Of a stretch of DNA of 64,000 nucleotides, positions 19,112 to 27,092 are shown in pieces. The stretch comes from Promicromonospora iranensis (GTDB lineage: Bacteria > Actinomycetota > Actinomycetes > Actinomycetales > Cellulomonadaceae), in contig NZ_JAJQMN010000005.1 of NCBI RefSeq assembly GCF_028994775.1, positions 372,001 through 436,000 of the forward strand, given 5' to 3'. The notes below the pieces were generated by a model. It was not told where the DNA came from. It saw only the letters and a program-made list of their open reading frames with translations, and did no database searches. The position numbers and the translations under genes are program-made. Each line of letters opens with the position of its first letter. Position 1 is the first letter of the stretch.

Positions 19112-20134
19112 ATGCGCGTTCTCGTCTCGGGTGGAGCCGGCTACATCGGCTCGCACACCGTGCTCGCCCTGGTAGCCGCTGGTCACGACGTCCTGGTGGT
19201 CGACGACTTCTCCAACTCGAAGCCCTCGGTGCAAGGGCGCCTGGAGGCGCTCGCCGGCCGGTCGATCCCGATCCATGCGTTCAACCTGACCGACGTCGAC
19301 AAGACCGAGGCGCTCTTCGCGCACGAGCAGATCGACGCCGTGATCCACTTCGCCGGGTACAAGGCGGTGGGGGAGTCGGTGTCGAAGCCGCTGGAGTACT
19401 ACCGCAACAACCTGGACTCCACGTTCGCGCTGGCGACGTCGATGATGAAGTACGGCGTGACGAAGCTGGTGTTCTCGTCGTCGGCCACCGTGTACGGCGA
19501 GAAGGCTCCGGTGCCGTACCGGGAGGACTACGAGTACCTGTCCTCGTCGTCGCCGTACGGGCAGACAAAGGTGATGATCGAGCGGGTCCTGTCGGACATC
19601 GCGCAGATCTCCGAGGGCTGGAAGGTGGCGCTGCTGCGTTACTTCAACCCGGTGGGTGCGCACGAGAGCGGCGAGATCGGCGAGGACCCGCAGGGCGTCC
19701 CGAACAACCTGATGCCGTTCATCGCGCAGGTGGCCGTGGGGCGTCGGGACAAGCTCACCGTGTTCGGCAACGACTACCCGACGGCGGACGGCACCGCGGA
19801 GCGTGACTACCTGCACGTCACCGACCTCGCGGCCGGGCACGTGGCGGCGCTGGAGCACCTGGACGACATGGCCGAGCCGGCGCGTGCGTTCAACCTGGGC
19901 ACGGGGACCGGCACGTCGGTGCTGGAGCTGCTGAAGGCGTTCGAGCGGGCGGTCGGCCGCGAGCTGCCCTACGAGATCGGGCCGCGCCGTGCCGGTGACC
20001 TGCCCGCGTTCTGGGCCGACCCGTCGCGGGCCAACACGGAGCTGGGCTGGCGCGCGACGAAGACGATCGACGACATGTGCGCCGACACCTGGCGCTGGCA
20101 GTCCAAGAACCCCCAGGGATTCCCGGACGCCTGA
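19112..20134 (+). CDS. galE: UDP-glucose 4-epimerase
   Basis: A 340-residue short-chain dehydrogenase that interconverts UDP-glucose and UDP-galactose with bound NAD. The Rossmann motif GGAGYIGS is at 7-14, the catalytic Ser in FSSSATVYG at about 124 and YGQTK with Tyr149 and Lys153. EYYRNN and RYFNPVGAHESG are GalE-specific blocks. It supplies sugar nucleotides for cell wall or exopolysaccharide synthesis, which fits the glycosyltransferase gene downstream, though a terminator separates them. TAGTTT at 19100-19105 sits six bases before the ATG, so the mRNA is probably leaderless. Confidence 0.95.
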   Translation: MRVLVSGGAGYIGSHTVLALVAAGHDVLVVDDFSNSKPSVQGRLEALAGRSIPIHAFNLTDVDKTEALFAHEQIDAVIHFAGYKAVGESVSKPLEYYRNNLDSTFALATSMMKYGVTKLVFSSSATVYGEKAPVPYREDYEYLSSSSPYGQTKVMIERVLSDIAQISEGWKVALLRYFNPVGAHESGEIGEDPQGVPNNLMPFIAQVAVGRRDKLTVFGNDYPTADGTAERDYLHVTDLAAGHVAALEHLDDMAEPARAFNLGTGTGTSVLELLKAFERAVGRELPYEIGPRRAGDLPAFWADPSRANTELGWRATKTIDDMCADTWRWQSKNPQGFPDA

Positions 20135-20158
20135 CCCGGGTCTCTCCGCGGGGAGACG

Positions 20159-20200
20159 ACCGGAACGAGCCGCTGCGGTGCCGCTGCGGCTCGTTCCGGT
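20159..20200 (+). terminator. GC-rich hairpin terminator after galE
   Basis: A perfect 15-bp stem (20159-20173 with 20186-20200) with a 12-base loop, 25 bases after the galE stop. No T-tract follows, as is common in actinobacteria. Confidence 0.8.
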
Positions 20201-20255
20201 GTCATGAATATCTCTCGGCCGTAAAAGCGATCGACAGCTTTATCTGCAGAACCTC

Positions 20256-20314
20256 AAGATCCTCAAGAACCTCAAGATCCCGAAGGGCGATCTTGAGGAC
20301 TCCTTGAGGATCTT
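20256..20314 (+). promoter_or_regulatory. nested inverted repeat in the glycosyltransferase leader
   Basis: Two perfect stems are nested: AAGATCCTCAAG (20256-20267) with 20303-20314, and inside it CCTCAAGATC (20270-20279) with 20289-20298, around a 9-base loop. The arms are built from repeats of CCTCAAGA. The structure begins 56 bases after the galE terminator and ends 68 bases before the glycosyltransferase start. It may be a second terminator, an attenuator-like leader, or a paired protein-binding site. Confidence 0.6.
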
Positions 20315-20382
20315 CTGCTGAGCGTTGAGTTCTGGACCACACGCTGGAAGTGGTCATTCAGACACTCACGAGAGGCAGCGCC

Positions 20383-21534
20383 ATGGCGGAGAGACAACGC
20401 TCCGAGAAGCGTTCCGGCGAATACGGTGCCGCGCACGATTCGGCCGTGGTCGCCAATGCCTCGGTGAGTATTTCGACCGGTCACCGCGTCGTGGTCCTGA
20501 TCCCGGCACACAATGAGTCGGAAGGAATTACCGAGACCGTCACGGCACTGAGCCGCCAGACGCGGCTGCCCGACGAGATCATTGTCGTCTCCGACAACTC
20601 GAGCGACGACACGGCCGACCTCGCCGAGGGAGCCGGCGCCGACGTCACGGAGACGGTCGGGAACGAGTACAAGAAGGCCGGAGCCCTCAACCAGGCCCTG
20701 TCCGCGGTGCTTCCCCGACTTCAGGACGACGACTTCGTGCTGGTCCAGGACGCCGACAGCGTGCTGGACCCCGGGTTCATCGAGAGCGCGCTCTCGCACC
20801 TCGCCGCGGACGAGCGGCTCGGTGCCGTCGGGGGCGTGTTTCGTGGACAGGACGGCGGAGGGTTCATCGGTCATCTGCAGCGCAACGAGTACGCGCGATA
20901 CGCCCGGGACGTGCGACGCCTCAAGGGGAAGTGCCTGGTCGTGACCGGCACCGCTGCGGTGTTCCGCGCCTCGACGCTGCGGCATGTGTCCTCCGCGAGG
21001 ATGTCGCACGAGATCCCCGTCGGCGACGGGCGCGGCGGCATCTACGACACCACGGTGCTGACGGAGGACAACGAGATCTCGTTCGCCCTGATGCACCTCG
21101 GCTACAAGATCCTGTCACCCAAGGGGTGCACCCTGACGACGGAGGTGATGCCGACCTGGCGGGAGCTCTGGAACCAACGCCTCCGCTGGAAGCGCGGTGC
21201 GATCGAGAACTGTGTCCAGTACGGACTCACCCGTGTCACCGCGCCCTACTGGGCCCGACAGCTGGTGACCATGCTCGGAATCCTGGTGACCGTGGCGTAC
21301 CTCGTGACGATCATCTGGTCACTCGTTGCGCTGGGGACACTCAACATCCAGCCGTTCTGGATGGCACTGACCGGCGTTTTTGTCGTAGAACGCATCATCA
21401 CTCTGCGAGACCGAGGAATGGCCAGACAGATGATGGCAGCCACCCTTTACGAGCTGCCGTTCGACATATTTCTTCAGGTGTGCCATGGAAAGGCATACCT
21501 GGACTCTGCAACGAACCGAGAAAGGAGATGGTGA
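20383..21534 (+). CDS. processive family-2 glycosyltransferase (membrane)
   Basis: A 383-residue GT2 enzyme of the cellulose/hyaluronan-synthase type that adds sugars from nucleotide donors to a growing polysaccharide at the inner membrane face. Motifs: VLIPAHNE (38-45), DNSSDD (71-76), QDADS (122-126, metal-binding DxD), TEDNE (227-231, catalytic base) and QRLRWKRG (265-272, the Q-x-x-RW that marks processive enzymes). Two membrane helices follow (about 297-318 and 324-341), fewer than in complete synthases. ATG 20383 was chosen over GTG 20350 because AGAGG lies seven bases upstream. The next gene starts one base after the stop. Confidence 0.88.
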   Translation: MAERQRSEKRSGEYGAAHDSAVVANASVSISTGHRVVVLIPAHNESEGITETVTALSRQTRLPDEIIVVSDNSSDDTADLAEGAGADVTETVGNEYKKAGALNQALSAVLPRLQDDDFVLVQDADSVLDPGFIESALSHLAADERLGAVGGVFRGQDGGGFIGHLQRNEYARYARDVRRLKGKCLVVTGTAAVFRASTLRHVSSARMSHEIPVGDGRGGIYDTTVLTEDNEISFALMHLGYKILSPKGCTLTTEVMPTWRELWNQRLRWKRGAIENCVQYGLTRVTAPYWARQLVTMLGILVTVAYLVTIIWSLVALGTLNIQPFWMALTGVFVVERIITLRDRGMARQMMAATLYELPFDIFLQVCHGKAYLDSATNRERRW

Positions 21535-21535
21535 C

Positions 21536-21694
21536 ATGTATAACGGAGCAGCACTGAGCACACTCGGAGGTGGGGGCGCGGCAGCCCTGGCCGCCACCGG
21601 ACCGGAGAACCTGCTGTGGCTCGCACTGGCGTCCTTCGCGCTGATCGCAGCCGGAGTGGCCGTTCGACGGGTCGTACCTCGCAGGGAAGCATGA
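21536..21694 (+). CDS. 52-residue LAxTG sorting-signal miniprotein
   Basis: A tiny protein: a Gly/Ala-rich N-terminus with no standard signal peptide, LAATG at 18-22, a hydrophobic helix at about 26-43 and Arg pairs at 44-45 and 49-50. This is the layout of a cell-wall sorting signal (LAxTG is the motif of class E sortases), with almost nothing else attached. AAAGGAGATG (21521-21530) gives a strong ribosome binding site, and the ATG is one base after the glycosyltransferase stop, so they are coupled. No sortase gene lies in the window. Role unknown; perhaps a wall anchor, a synthase subunit, or a small membrane regulator. Confidence 0.72.
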   Translation: MYNGAALSTLGGGGAAALAATGPENLLWLALASFALIAAGVAVRRVVPRREA

Positions 21695-21762
21695 CTCACC
21701 GACGCCGCCGCGTCCGCCGCCTTGGGACGGCGGCGCGGCGGTGTCGTTGTTACGTTCGACAG

Positions 21763-22506
21763 ATGGAGGAGACCTGGGGCCGAGGCATCGTGGTGGTCGT
21801 CGAGGACGACGAGGATGTCCGCGCACTCATCGAGGTCACGCTGCAGCAGGCCGGGTTCACCGTTCATACCGCGTCCACCGGAGCGCAGGGTGTGGCGCTG
21901 GTCAGGATCCACGAGCCCGTCGTGACGACCGTCGACGTCTCCCTGCCCGACATCGATGGGTTCGAGGTCGTGCGGCGGCTGCGGACCTTCTCCGACACGG
22001 TCGTCGTCATGCTCACCGGCCGGGCCGACGAACCCGACACCCTCATGGGTCTTGAGGCGGGCGCCGACGAGTACGTCACCAAGCCGTTCCGGCCCCGTGA
22101 GCTCCGGGCGCGTGTCGACGCGCTCCTGCGCCGTTCCGGCCGGATCGCGACATCGGCCCCGGAACAGCCCGCCGTGTCCGCGCCCGGTGTGGCTACCGGG
22201 GACCTCGAGCTCGACACCGCACGCCGCACGGTCCGCCTGGCGGGTGAGCTCGTCCAGCTCACCCGCACGGAGTTCGATCTCCTCGCCGCCCTCCACGGTG
22301 CACGCGGCCGGACCGTGGCCAAAGGCGACCTGGCGGCCCTGCTGTGGCCTGACCAGTACCGCTATGGAGGTCGGGTCACGGGGGCGGACCACCGTACGGT
22401 CGAGGTGCACGTGGCCAACGTCCGCCGCAAGCTCGGCGACAGCCCCACGAGCCCGCGCTTCATCCACACGGTCCGAGGGCTGGGGTACCGGTTCGTGGCC
22501 GCATGA
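21763..22506 (+). CDS. OmpR/PhoB-family response regulator
   Basis: A 247-residue regulator: receiver domain about 8-125 with acidic pocket EDDED (14-18), phospho-acceptor Asp58 (TVDVSLPD), MLTGR and the TKPF lysine; winged-helix DNA-binding domain about 145-247 ending RFIHTVRGLGYRFVAA. All switch residues are present. No histidine kinase is adjacent, so it is an orphan. It lies 68 bases after the miniprotein and in the same direction, so it may be co-transcribed and control the glycosyltransferase locus. ATG 21763 starts just before the receiver; upstream codons are not conserved sequence. Confidence 0.88.
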   Translation: MEETWGRGIVVVVEDDEDVRALIEVTLQQAGFTVHTASTGAQGVALVRIHEPVVTTVDVSLPDIDGFEVVRRLRTFSDTVVVMLTGRADEPDTLMGLEAGADEYVTKPFRPRELRARVDALLRRSGRIATSAPEQPAVSAPGVATGDLELDTARRTVRLAGELVQLTRTEFDLLAALHGARGRTVAKGDLAALLWPDQYRYGGRVTGADHRTVEVHVANVRRKLGDSPTSPRFIHTVRGLGYRFVAA

Positions 22507-22519
22507 GCCCGGGACCGGT

Positions 22520-23920
22520 TCAGACCACCGGATTGCCGATGGGCGGGGTCTCCAGCCGGTCGAACTCGAGCTGAGGCACCCCGTCGTCGGGGTCCAGCTC
22601 GAGGTCCCTGCGGCGTGCGGGGCGCGGGTCCGGGCGGGGGTTGGGACGCAGAATCGGCCGGGGGACGGCACCGGGTGCCGGGCGCGGAGCGGGTCGAGGG
22701 CCGGGGTCCAGGCCTGCCCGTGGCTCCTCGTGCGCCGAGGGACTGGCGTGGCGCTGGTCGTATGCCGCCGTCGGGCGGGGGGTGCGGTCGACGGGCTCGG
22801 CGTGCGCCTCCTCGAAGGCCCGCACGATCGACCAGGGAAGCCGGATGTAGCCCTCGACGTCGAACCCGTTGGCGATGGCCCAGGCCCGCATCTGGGCCGG
22901 CGTCGCCACGCTGCGGCCGTCGGTGGGCTTCTTGGCGCCGGTGTCGTCGTCCAGCTTGGGGAACTCGACGGGCGTCGCCTCGACGATCGGCTCGATCACC
23001 GCGTCCCGGGGGCAGCCGAGCGTGTCCGCGACCCGCCACAGCTCCTGCCGGACCTCCAGGTGGTACCGGTCGGCCGCGATCGCCTGGCGCACCAGGGCGT
23101 CGAAGAACTTCCTGCGGATGTCGGCAGCGGCCTCGGGTGTCAGCCGGTAGAGCGGTTCGGCGTCCGCGAGCCCGCCGGACGTCTCCGGGGTGAGCCGGCC
23201 GTCGTGGAGCGTCTCGGCGATGAGCGCCAGGTAGCCGTGCGTGTGGACGTCCGCGACGGCGGCGATCGCGTCGGCGAGCGGTTGTCCGGCCAGCGTGGTG
23301 AGGATGCCCGGTCCCCGTCGCCCCGGCCACGGGCGCGGCGGCTCGGCCATCCGGCTGGGCCCGTCGGGCCAGGGGTAGACCCAGGCCCGCAGCGTGACCT
23401 GCAGCAGCTCCGGCAGGTCACGCACCCCGTTCCCGCTCTGCAGGAACCTGCTCAGCAGGCCGGCGGTCGCCCGGGCCTCGTTGACCGGGCTGGTGTTCGG
23501 CGGGACGCCGCCGCCCTCGAACGGGACCCCTGCGGCGGTGCAGCAGTCCGACAGGCGGCGGTGCACCAGGGCTGGCAGGTAGTGATAGCTCGCATCGATG
23601 GTCGTCAGCTGGGCGAACGCGGGCAGCTGCCACCCCAGGTGGGCCAGCTCCGCGCGCAGCACCTCGATGCCGAGCCTGCCGTTGTGCGTCACGATCGCCA
23701 TCTGCGACAGGCGTTCGCGCAGGGTCGAGGCGACGTCGGCGAGCGCGATCCATGCGCCGTCCGGGTGCAGCACCGCCGACCACTCGTCGACGACGGCGCC
23801 ACGCTCGTCGACCCGCACGACGGCGATCTCCCGCAAGCGCGCACGAGCCACCCGGATGCCGGTGATCCGTGTCGACACCGCCGCGTACGCGGGCTTTCCT
23901 ACGCGTTCGTCCCTCGCCAT
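22520..23920 (-). CDS. pseudo-exonuclease / TerB-like / Lsr2-tail protein
   Basis: A 466-residue protein. Residues about 10-165 follow the outline of a DEDDh 3'-5' exonuclease (LREIAVVRVDERGAVVDEWS, then VTHNGRLGIEVLRAEL), but the catalytic DxE is STR, the Asp after HN is gone, and the final H-x(4)-D is NEARA, so it should be inactive as a nuclease. Residues about 210-305 contain a helical TerB-like region (HDGRLTPE). Residues about 340-375 (MRAWAIANGF, then RLPWSIVRAFEEAH) resemble the Lsr2 C-terminal DNA-binding helix pair. A Pro/Arg-rich tail follows. Perhaps a DNA-binding scaffold. Convergent with the response regulator. Confidence 0.7.
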   Translation of the reverse strand: MARDERVGKPAYAAVSTRITGIRVARARLREIAVVRVDERGAVVDEWSAVLHPDGAWIALADVASTLRERLSQMAIVTHNGRLGIEVLRAELAHLGWQLPAFAQLTTIDASYHYLPALVHRRLSDCCTAAGVPFEGGGVPPNTSPVNEARATAGLLSRFLQSGNGVRDLPELLQVTLRAWVYPWPDGPSRMAEPPRPWPGRRGPGILTTLAGQPLADAIAAVADVHTHGYLALIAETLHDGRLTPETSGGLADAEPLYRLTPEAAADIRRKFFDALVRQAIAADRYHLEVRQELWRVADTLGCPRDAVIEPIVEATPVEFPKLDDDTGAKKPTDGRSVATPAQMRAWAIANGFDVEGYIRLPWSIVRAFEEAHAEPVDRTPRPTAAYDQRHASPSAHEEPRAGLDPGPRPAPRPAPGAVPRPILRPNPRPDPRPARRRDLELDPDDGVPQLEFDRLETPPIGNPVV

Positions 23921-24125
23921 GCGCGTCCTTCCTCGACAGCCGTGCCGCCGGTGGCGCTACGACGAGCCACAGGGTGTCACCAGCGCGAGAGTCCTGAAAG
24001 TGGAGATCGTACGAATATGTCGGATTCTGTGAAAATCACTACCAAAGATAGCGGAGCGCCCCCCGATTATTAACACTTACAGAGGGTGTTTGGCCACTGT
24101 CTGGGGCAGGTCAAAAGGGGAGGTC

Positions 24126-24464
24126 ATGGTGCTGTCGAAGCTCTCGGTGATGGACTGGCGCGCGATCGCTGCGCTGGGATTCGCTCTACCGTACGCCGCT
24201 CTGGTGCTACTCGGGGATCGGTTCGGCTGGCTCGAGCTGTCCGCCTCTGGCGCCCTGACCAGCCCAATCACCATTGTGACACTAGGTTGCCTCCTCGCCG
24301 GAGCCGCCCTGGCGCTGGCCCCCGTCCTGCAGGACGGAAACTACCCGGTCCTCAACATCCTTGTCGGCGGAGCCATGCTCCTCGGCTTCGGCTGGGCCGT
24401 GCTCGTCCTGGCACAGGCGCAGTATGGCTGTGACCCGCTGAACGTGCTTCCCGGCTGCGGGTGA
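24126..24464 (+). CDS. small membrane protein of unknown function
   Basis: A 112-residue protein with three predicted membrane helices (about 12-30, 42-62 and 72-92) and a cysteine pair at the very C-terminus (YGCDP and PGCG), which would face outward and could form a disulfide. No family recognised. Start uncertain: GGGGAGG at 24117-24123 is only two bases from ATG 24126, so GTG 24129 or ATG 24150 are also reasonable. The region before it is AT-richer than its surroundings and probably holds its promoter. A weak hairpin (GAAAACG 24471-24477 with 24512-24518) follows the stop. Confidence 0.6.
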   Translation: MVLSKLSVMDWRAIAALGFALPYAALVLLGDRFGWLELSASGALTSPITIVTLGCLLAGAALALAPVLQDGNYPVLNILVGGAMLLGFGWAVLVLAQAQYGCDPLNVLPGCG

Positions 24465-24520
24465 TCTTTTGAAAACGAGGTGTCACCGCTCCTCGGCGCC
24501 CTCCTTGATGCCGTTTTCCC

Positions 24521-25513
24521 GTGACGGTTCCCGGGCGTTCGGGACACAATGCGAACGTGTTCCAGCGCCCCGCCAACCACCGGCTCTCCAGCCGTGAGCT
24601 CGTCGCCCTCGGCACCGCGAGCCAGGTGCCCACCAGGACCCGAAACCACAACGGCTACGCGCTGTTCTGGGACGACGAGGTCATCCTGTTCGATCCCGGT
24701 GAGGGAACCCAGCGCCAGTTGCTGTACGCCGGCATCTCCGCGACCGCACTGACGCGGATCGCGATCACGCACCTGCACGGCGACCACAGCCTCGGGCTGG
24801 CCGGCGTCGTGCAGCGCATCAGCCTGGACGGTGTACCGCAGACCGTGCCGATCACGTTCCCTGCGTCCGGCAGGCGCTGGGTCGAGGCGCTCTGCGACTC
24901 GACGGCCTACTACCACCAGGAGCACATCGCACTGCAGGGCCTGTCGCACGACGGCGCCGTACCCCGCGTGCCCGGCGAGCTGCACGGCCCCGCGGTGCTC
25001 CGGGCAGCCCGGCTGGACCATTCCCTGGAGGCGTACGGGTACCGGCTCGACGAGCCGGACGGTCGCCGCATGGACCCCGAGCGGCTCGCCGCCGCCGGCA
25101 TCGCCGGACCCGACGTCGGCCGGCTGGCCCGGGAGGGCACGCTGCACACCCCGCACGGCACCGTGCGGGTCGAGGACGTCAGCGACCCACGCCCTGGCCA
25201 GTCGTTCGCGTTCGTGATGGACACCCGCATGTGCGACGCGGTGTGGGACCTCGCCGACGGCGTCGACCTGCTCGTCATCGAGTCGACCTTCCTGGACCGC
25301 GACCGCGACCTCGCGCGCGACCACGGGCACCTGACCGCCCTCCAGGCCGCGACCGTGGCCGCCCGCAGCGGCGTACGCAGCCTCGTCCTCACTCACTTCT
25401 CGCAGCGGTACACCGACCCCGCCGAGTTCGAGAAGGAGGCCCGCACCGTGTTCGACGGCGAGCTCACCGTCGCCGCCGACCTGGACCGGATCCCGGTGCC
25501 CCGCCGCCGATGA
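24521..25513 (+). CDS. rnz: ribonuclease Z (tRNA 3' processing endonuclease)
   Basis: A 330-residue metallo-beta-lactamase-fold protein that cuts the 3' trailer from tRNA precursors. Motifs: [20 protein letters not shown] at the start, THLHGDH (83-89) binding zinc, FVMDT in the middle, IESTFLDRD, and LTHFSQRY near the C-terminus, all as in bacterial RNase Z. The length is typical. Start is uncertain because neither GTG 24521 nor GTG 24557 has a ribosome binding site; the conserved part begins near codon 26. Confidence 0.88.
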   Translation: MTVPGRSGHNANVFQRPANHRLSSRELVALGTASQVPTRTRNHNGYALFWDDEVILFDPGEGTQRQLLYAGISATALTRIAITHLHGDHSLGLAGVVQRISLDGVPQTVPITFPASGRRWVEALCDSTAYYHQEHIALQGLSHDGAVPRVPGELHGPAVLRAARLDHSLEAYGYRLDEPDGRRMDPERLAAAGIAGPDVGRLAREGTLHTPHGTVRVEDVSDPRPGQSFAFVMDTRMCDAVWDLADGVDLLVIESTFLDRDRDLARDHGHLTALQAATVAARSGVRSLVLTHFSQRYTDPAEFEKEARTVFDGELTVAADLDRIPVPRRR

Positions 25514-25606
25514 GGGGCGCACCGACGGCCTCCTCGACCCCAACCGGACGACGACACGTCCAGGGGCAGTTCTCCCCGTTGACCACGTCCCGAACCGGGA
25601 ACCACC

Positions 25607-26452
25607 ATGCGACCCATGAGCAAACCGGCAAACCCCCGGGCCTGGGACGGCGCCCTCAACCTCCGCGACCTCGGCGGCCTCCCGCTCGACGACGGCGGAA
25701 GCACCGCCCCCGGACGGATCTGGCGCTCCGGCGCACCCGAGACGATCACCACCACCGGCTGGGCGCAGGCGCTCGCGGCGGGGCTGACCACCGTCGTCGA
25801 CCTGCGCAACCCGGCGGAGATCGTCCAGGCGCACGACCTGCTGCCCGACGCCGTCCGCCCGGCCGGGATCGTCACGCGCAGGACGCCCACCGAGGACCCG
25901 GGCGACCCCCACTTCCTGGAGGCCTGCGGGCCGTGGCTGGACCACCCGCGCTCGTACGCGCCCAACACGGCGATGTACCCGCACCTGTTCGGGGCGGTCT
26001 TCCGGGCGATCGCGGATGCTCCGGGGACGGTGCTGGTGCACTGTTCCGCGGGGCGCGACCGCACGGGGATGATCACCGCGATCCTGCTGGCGCTGGCCGG
26101 CGTGGAGCACGAGGCGATCGCCGAGGACTACGAGCAGGCGTTCCGCGGCACCACGCGCCGGGCCGGCATCGCCTACGACGTCGAGCAGGGGGCCTGGGTG
26201 CAGCACCCGGGCGAGAGCTGGACCGCCCAGCAGATCGACCAGCGGGTCGGCGAGCGCCGCGCCGCCCTGCTGGAGTGGCTCGCCGACCTGGACCCGGCCG
26301 CCTACCTCCGGTACGCCGGGCTGGACGAGCCCCGGGTCGCGAACCTGCGGGACCGGTTGCGGCGTCCGGCTACCGGGTCAGGTCGTGAGCAGGCAGGTCC
26401 TGGGCAGGCAGGTCGTGGAGAGGGTCGCCCTGCGCCGTCCGAGGTGCGGTGA
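25607..26452 (+). CDS. tyrosine-protein phosphatase (PtpB-like)
   Basis: A 281-residue protein of the bacterial PtpB/Y_phosphatase3 family, which dephosphorylates phosphotyrosine, and in some members phosphoinositides. The P-loop VHCSAGRDRTG has Cys146 and Arg152; NLRDLGG near residue 18 and DLRNPAE (66-71) are also diagnostic. The last 30 residues are Gly/Arg/Gln-rich and lie over an 83-base antiparallel overlap with the next gene, so the natural C-terminus may be shorter in relatives. Substrate unknown. Confidence 0.87.
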   Translation: MRPMSKPANPRAWDGALNLRDLGGLPLDDGGSTAPGRIWRSGAPETITTTGWAQALAAGLTTVVDLRNPAEIVQAHDLLPDAVRPAGIVTRRTPTEDPGDPHFLEACGPWLDHPRSYAPNTAMYPHLFGAVFRAIADAPGTVLVHCSAGRDRTGMITAILLALAGVEHEAIAEDYEQAFRGTTRRAGIAYDVEQGAWVQHPGESWTAQQIDQRVGERRAALLEWLADLDPAAYLRYAGLDEPRVANLRDRLRRPATGSGREQAGPGQAGRGEGRPAPSEVR

Positions 26453-26954
26453 GCTCCAGCGTCATGAAGACGCTGTGCGGGTCGGGCGTGTAGTCCCCGA
26501 ACGGGCCGCACTCGGTGAAACCGTGGCGGGCGTACAGGCGGCGAGCGGGAGCGAAGTAGTCCTGTGACCCGGTCTCCAGGCTCACGCGGGCCCAGCGGCG
26601 GCGCCGTGCCTCGGCGAGCACGGCGGTCAGCAGTGCGGAGGCGACGCCCCTGCCCCGCGCGTGCGCGGCGGTGCGCATCGACTTGATCTCGCCGTGGATC
26701 TCACGGTGGGCTTCACTCCGGCGCGCGCCCTGACCCGGCTCCGCGCCCGGTTCCAGCTCCTTCAGCGCGCCGCACCCGAGCAGGGTGGCGTCGTCGTCGC
26801 GTGCGGTCCAGAAGGTGATCGCCGGGGCGAGGAGCGCTGAGTGGTCCAGCGCGTGCACGCTCTCGGCGGGGGAGGTGGCGAACATGTCGGTGAGGTGCTC
26901 GTCCAGGAGCCGACGGATGTCGTCGCGAGCGGGGGAGTCGGTGGCGATGTGCAC
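26370..26954 (-). CDS. GNAT-family N-acetyltransferase
   Basis: A 194-residue acetyltransferase. The acetyl-CoA site reads MRTAAHARGRGVASALLTAVL (motif A, R-x-x-G-x-G/A type) with SLETGSQDYFAPARRLYARHGFTECGPF behind it, matching PhnO/GNAT proteins that acetylate small amines or proteins. GTG 26954 was chosen because the frame upstream is Arg/His-rich noise. The tail contains two near-identical DLPA(Q/H)DL units from short DNA repeats and overlaps the end of the opposing phosphatase gene by 83 bases. Confidence 0.8.
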   Translation of the reverse strand: MHIATDSPARDDIRRLLDEHLTDMFATSPAESVHALDHSALLAPAITFWTARDDDATLLGCGALKELEPGAEPGQGARRSEAHREIHGEIKSMRTAAHARGRGVASALLTAVLAEARRRRWARVSLETGSQDYFAPARRLYARHGFTECGPFGDYTPDPHSVFMTLELTAPRTAQGDPLHDLPAQDLPAHDLTR

Positions 26955-27092
26955 GGCACCATCTTCGGCGAGCGGCCGGGCGTGGCCGTCCGTATGGCGG
27001 GCCCGTGTGGCGCACGTCACCCTGTGGCGGTAGGAATCTCCTCGTGCGGACTGCCGCGCCCGGGAGGACCCGGATCACCGAGGAGAACAACG

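Noticed and set aside
23921-24125. tRNA or small RNA in the AT-richer gap before the small membrane protein
   Set aside because: No cloverleaf or terminator-like pair could be built; the only inverted repeat is AACAC/GTGTT at 24072-24090, too weak.
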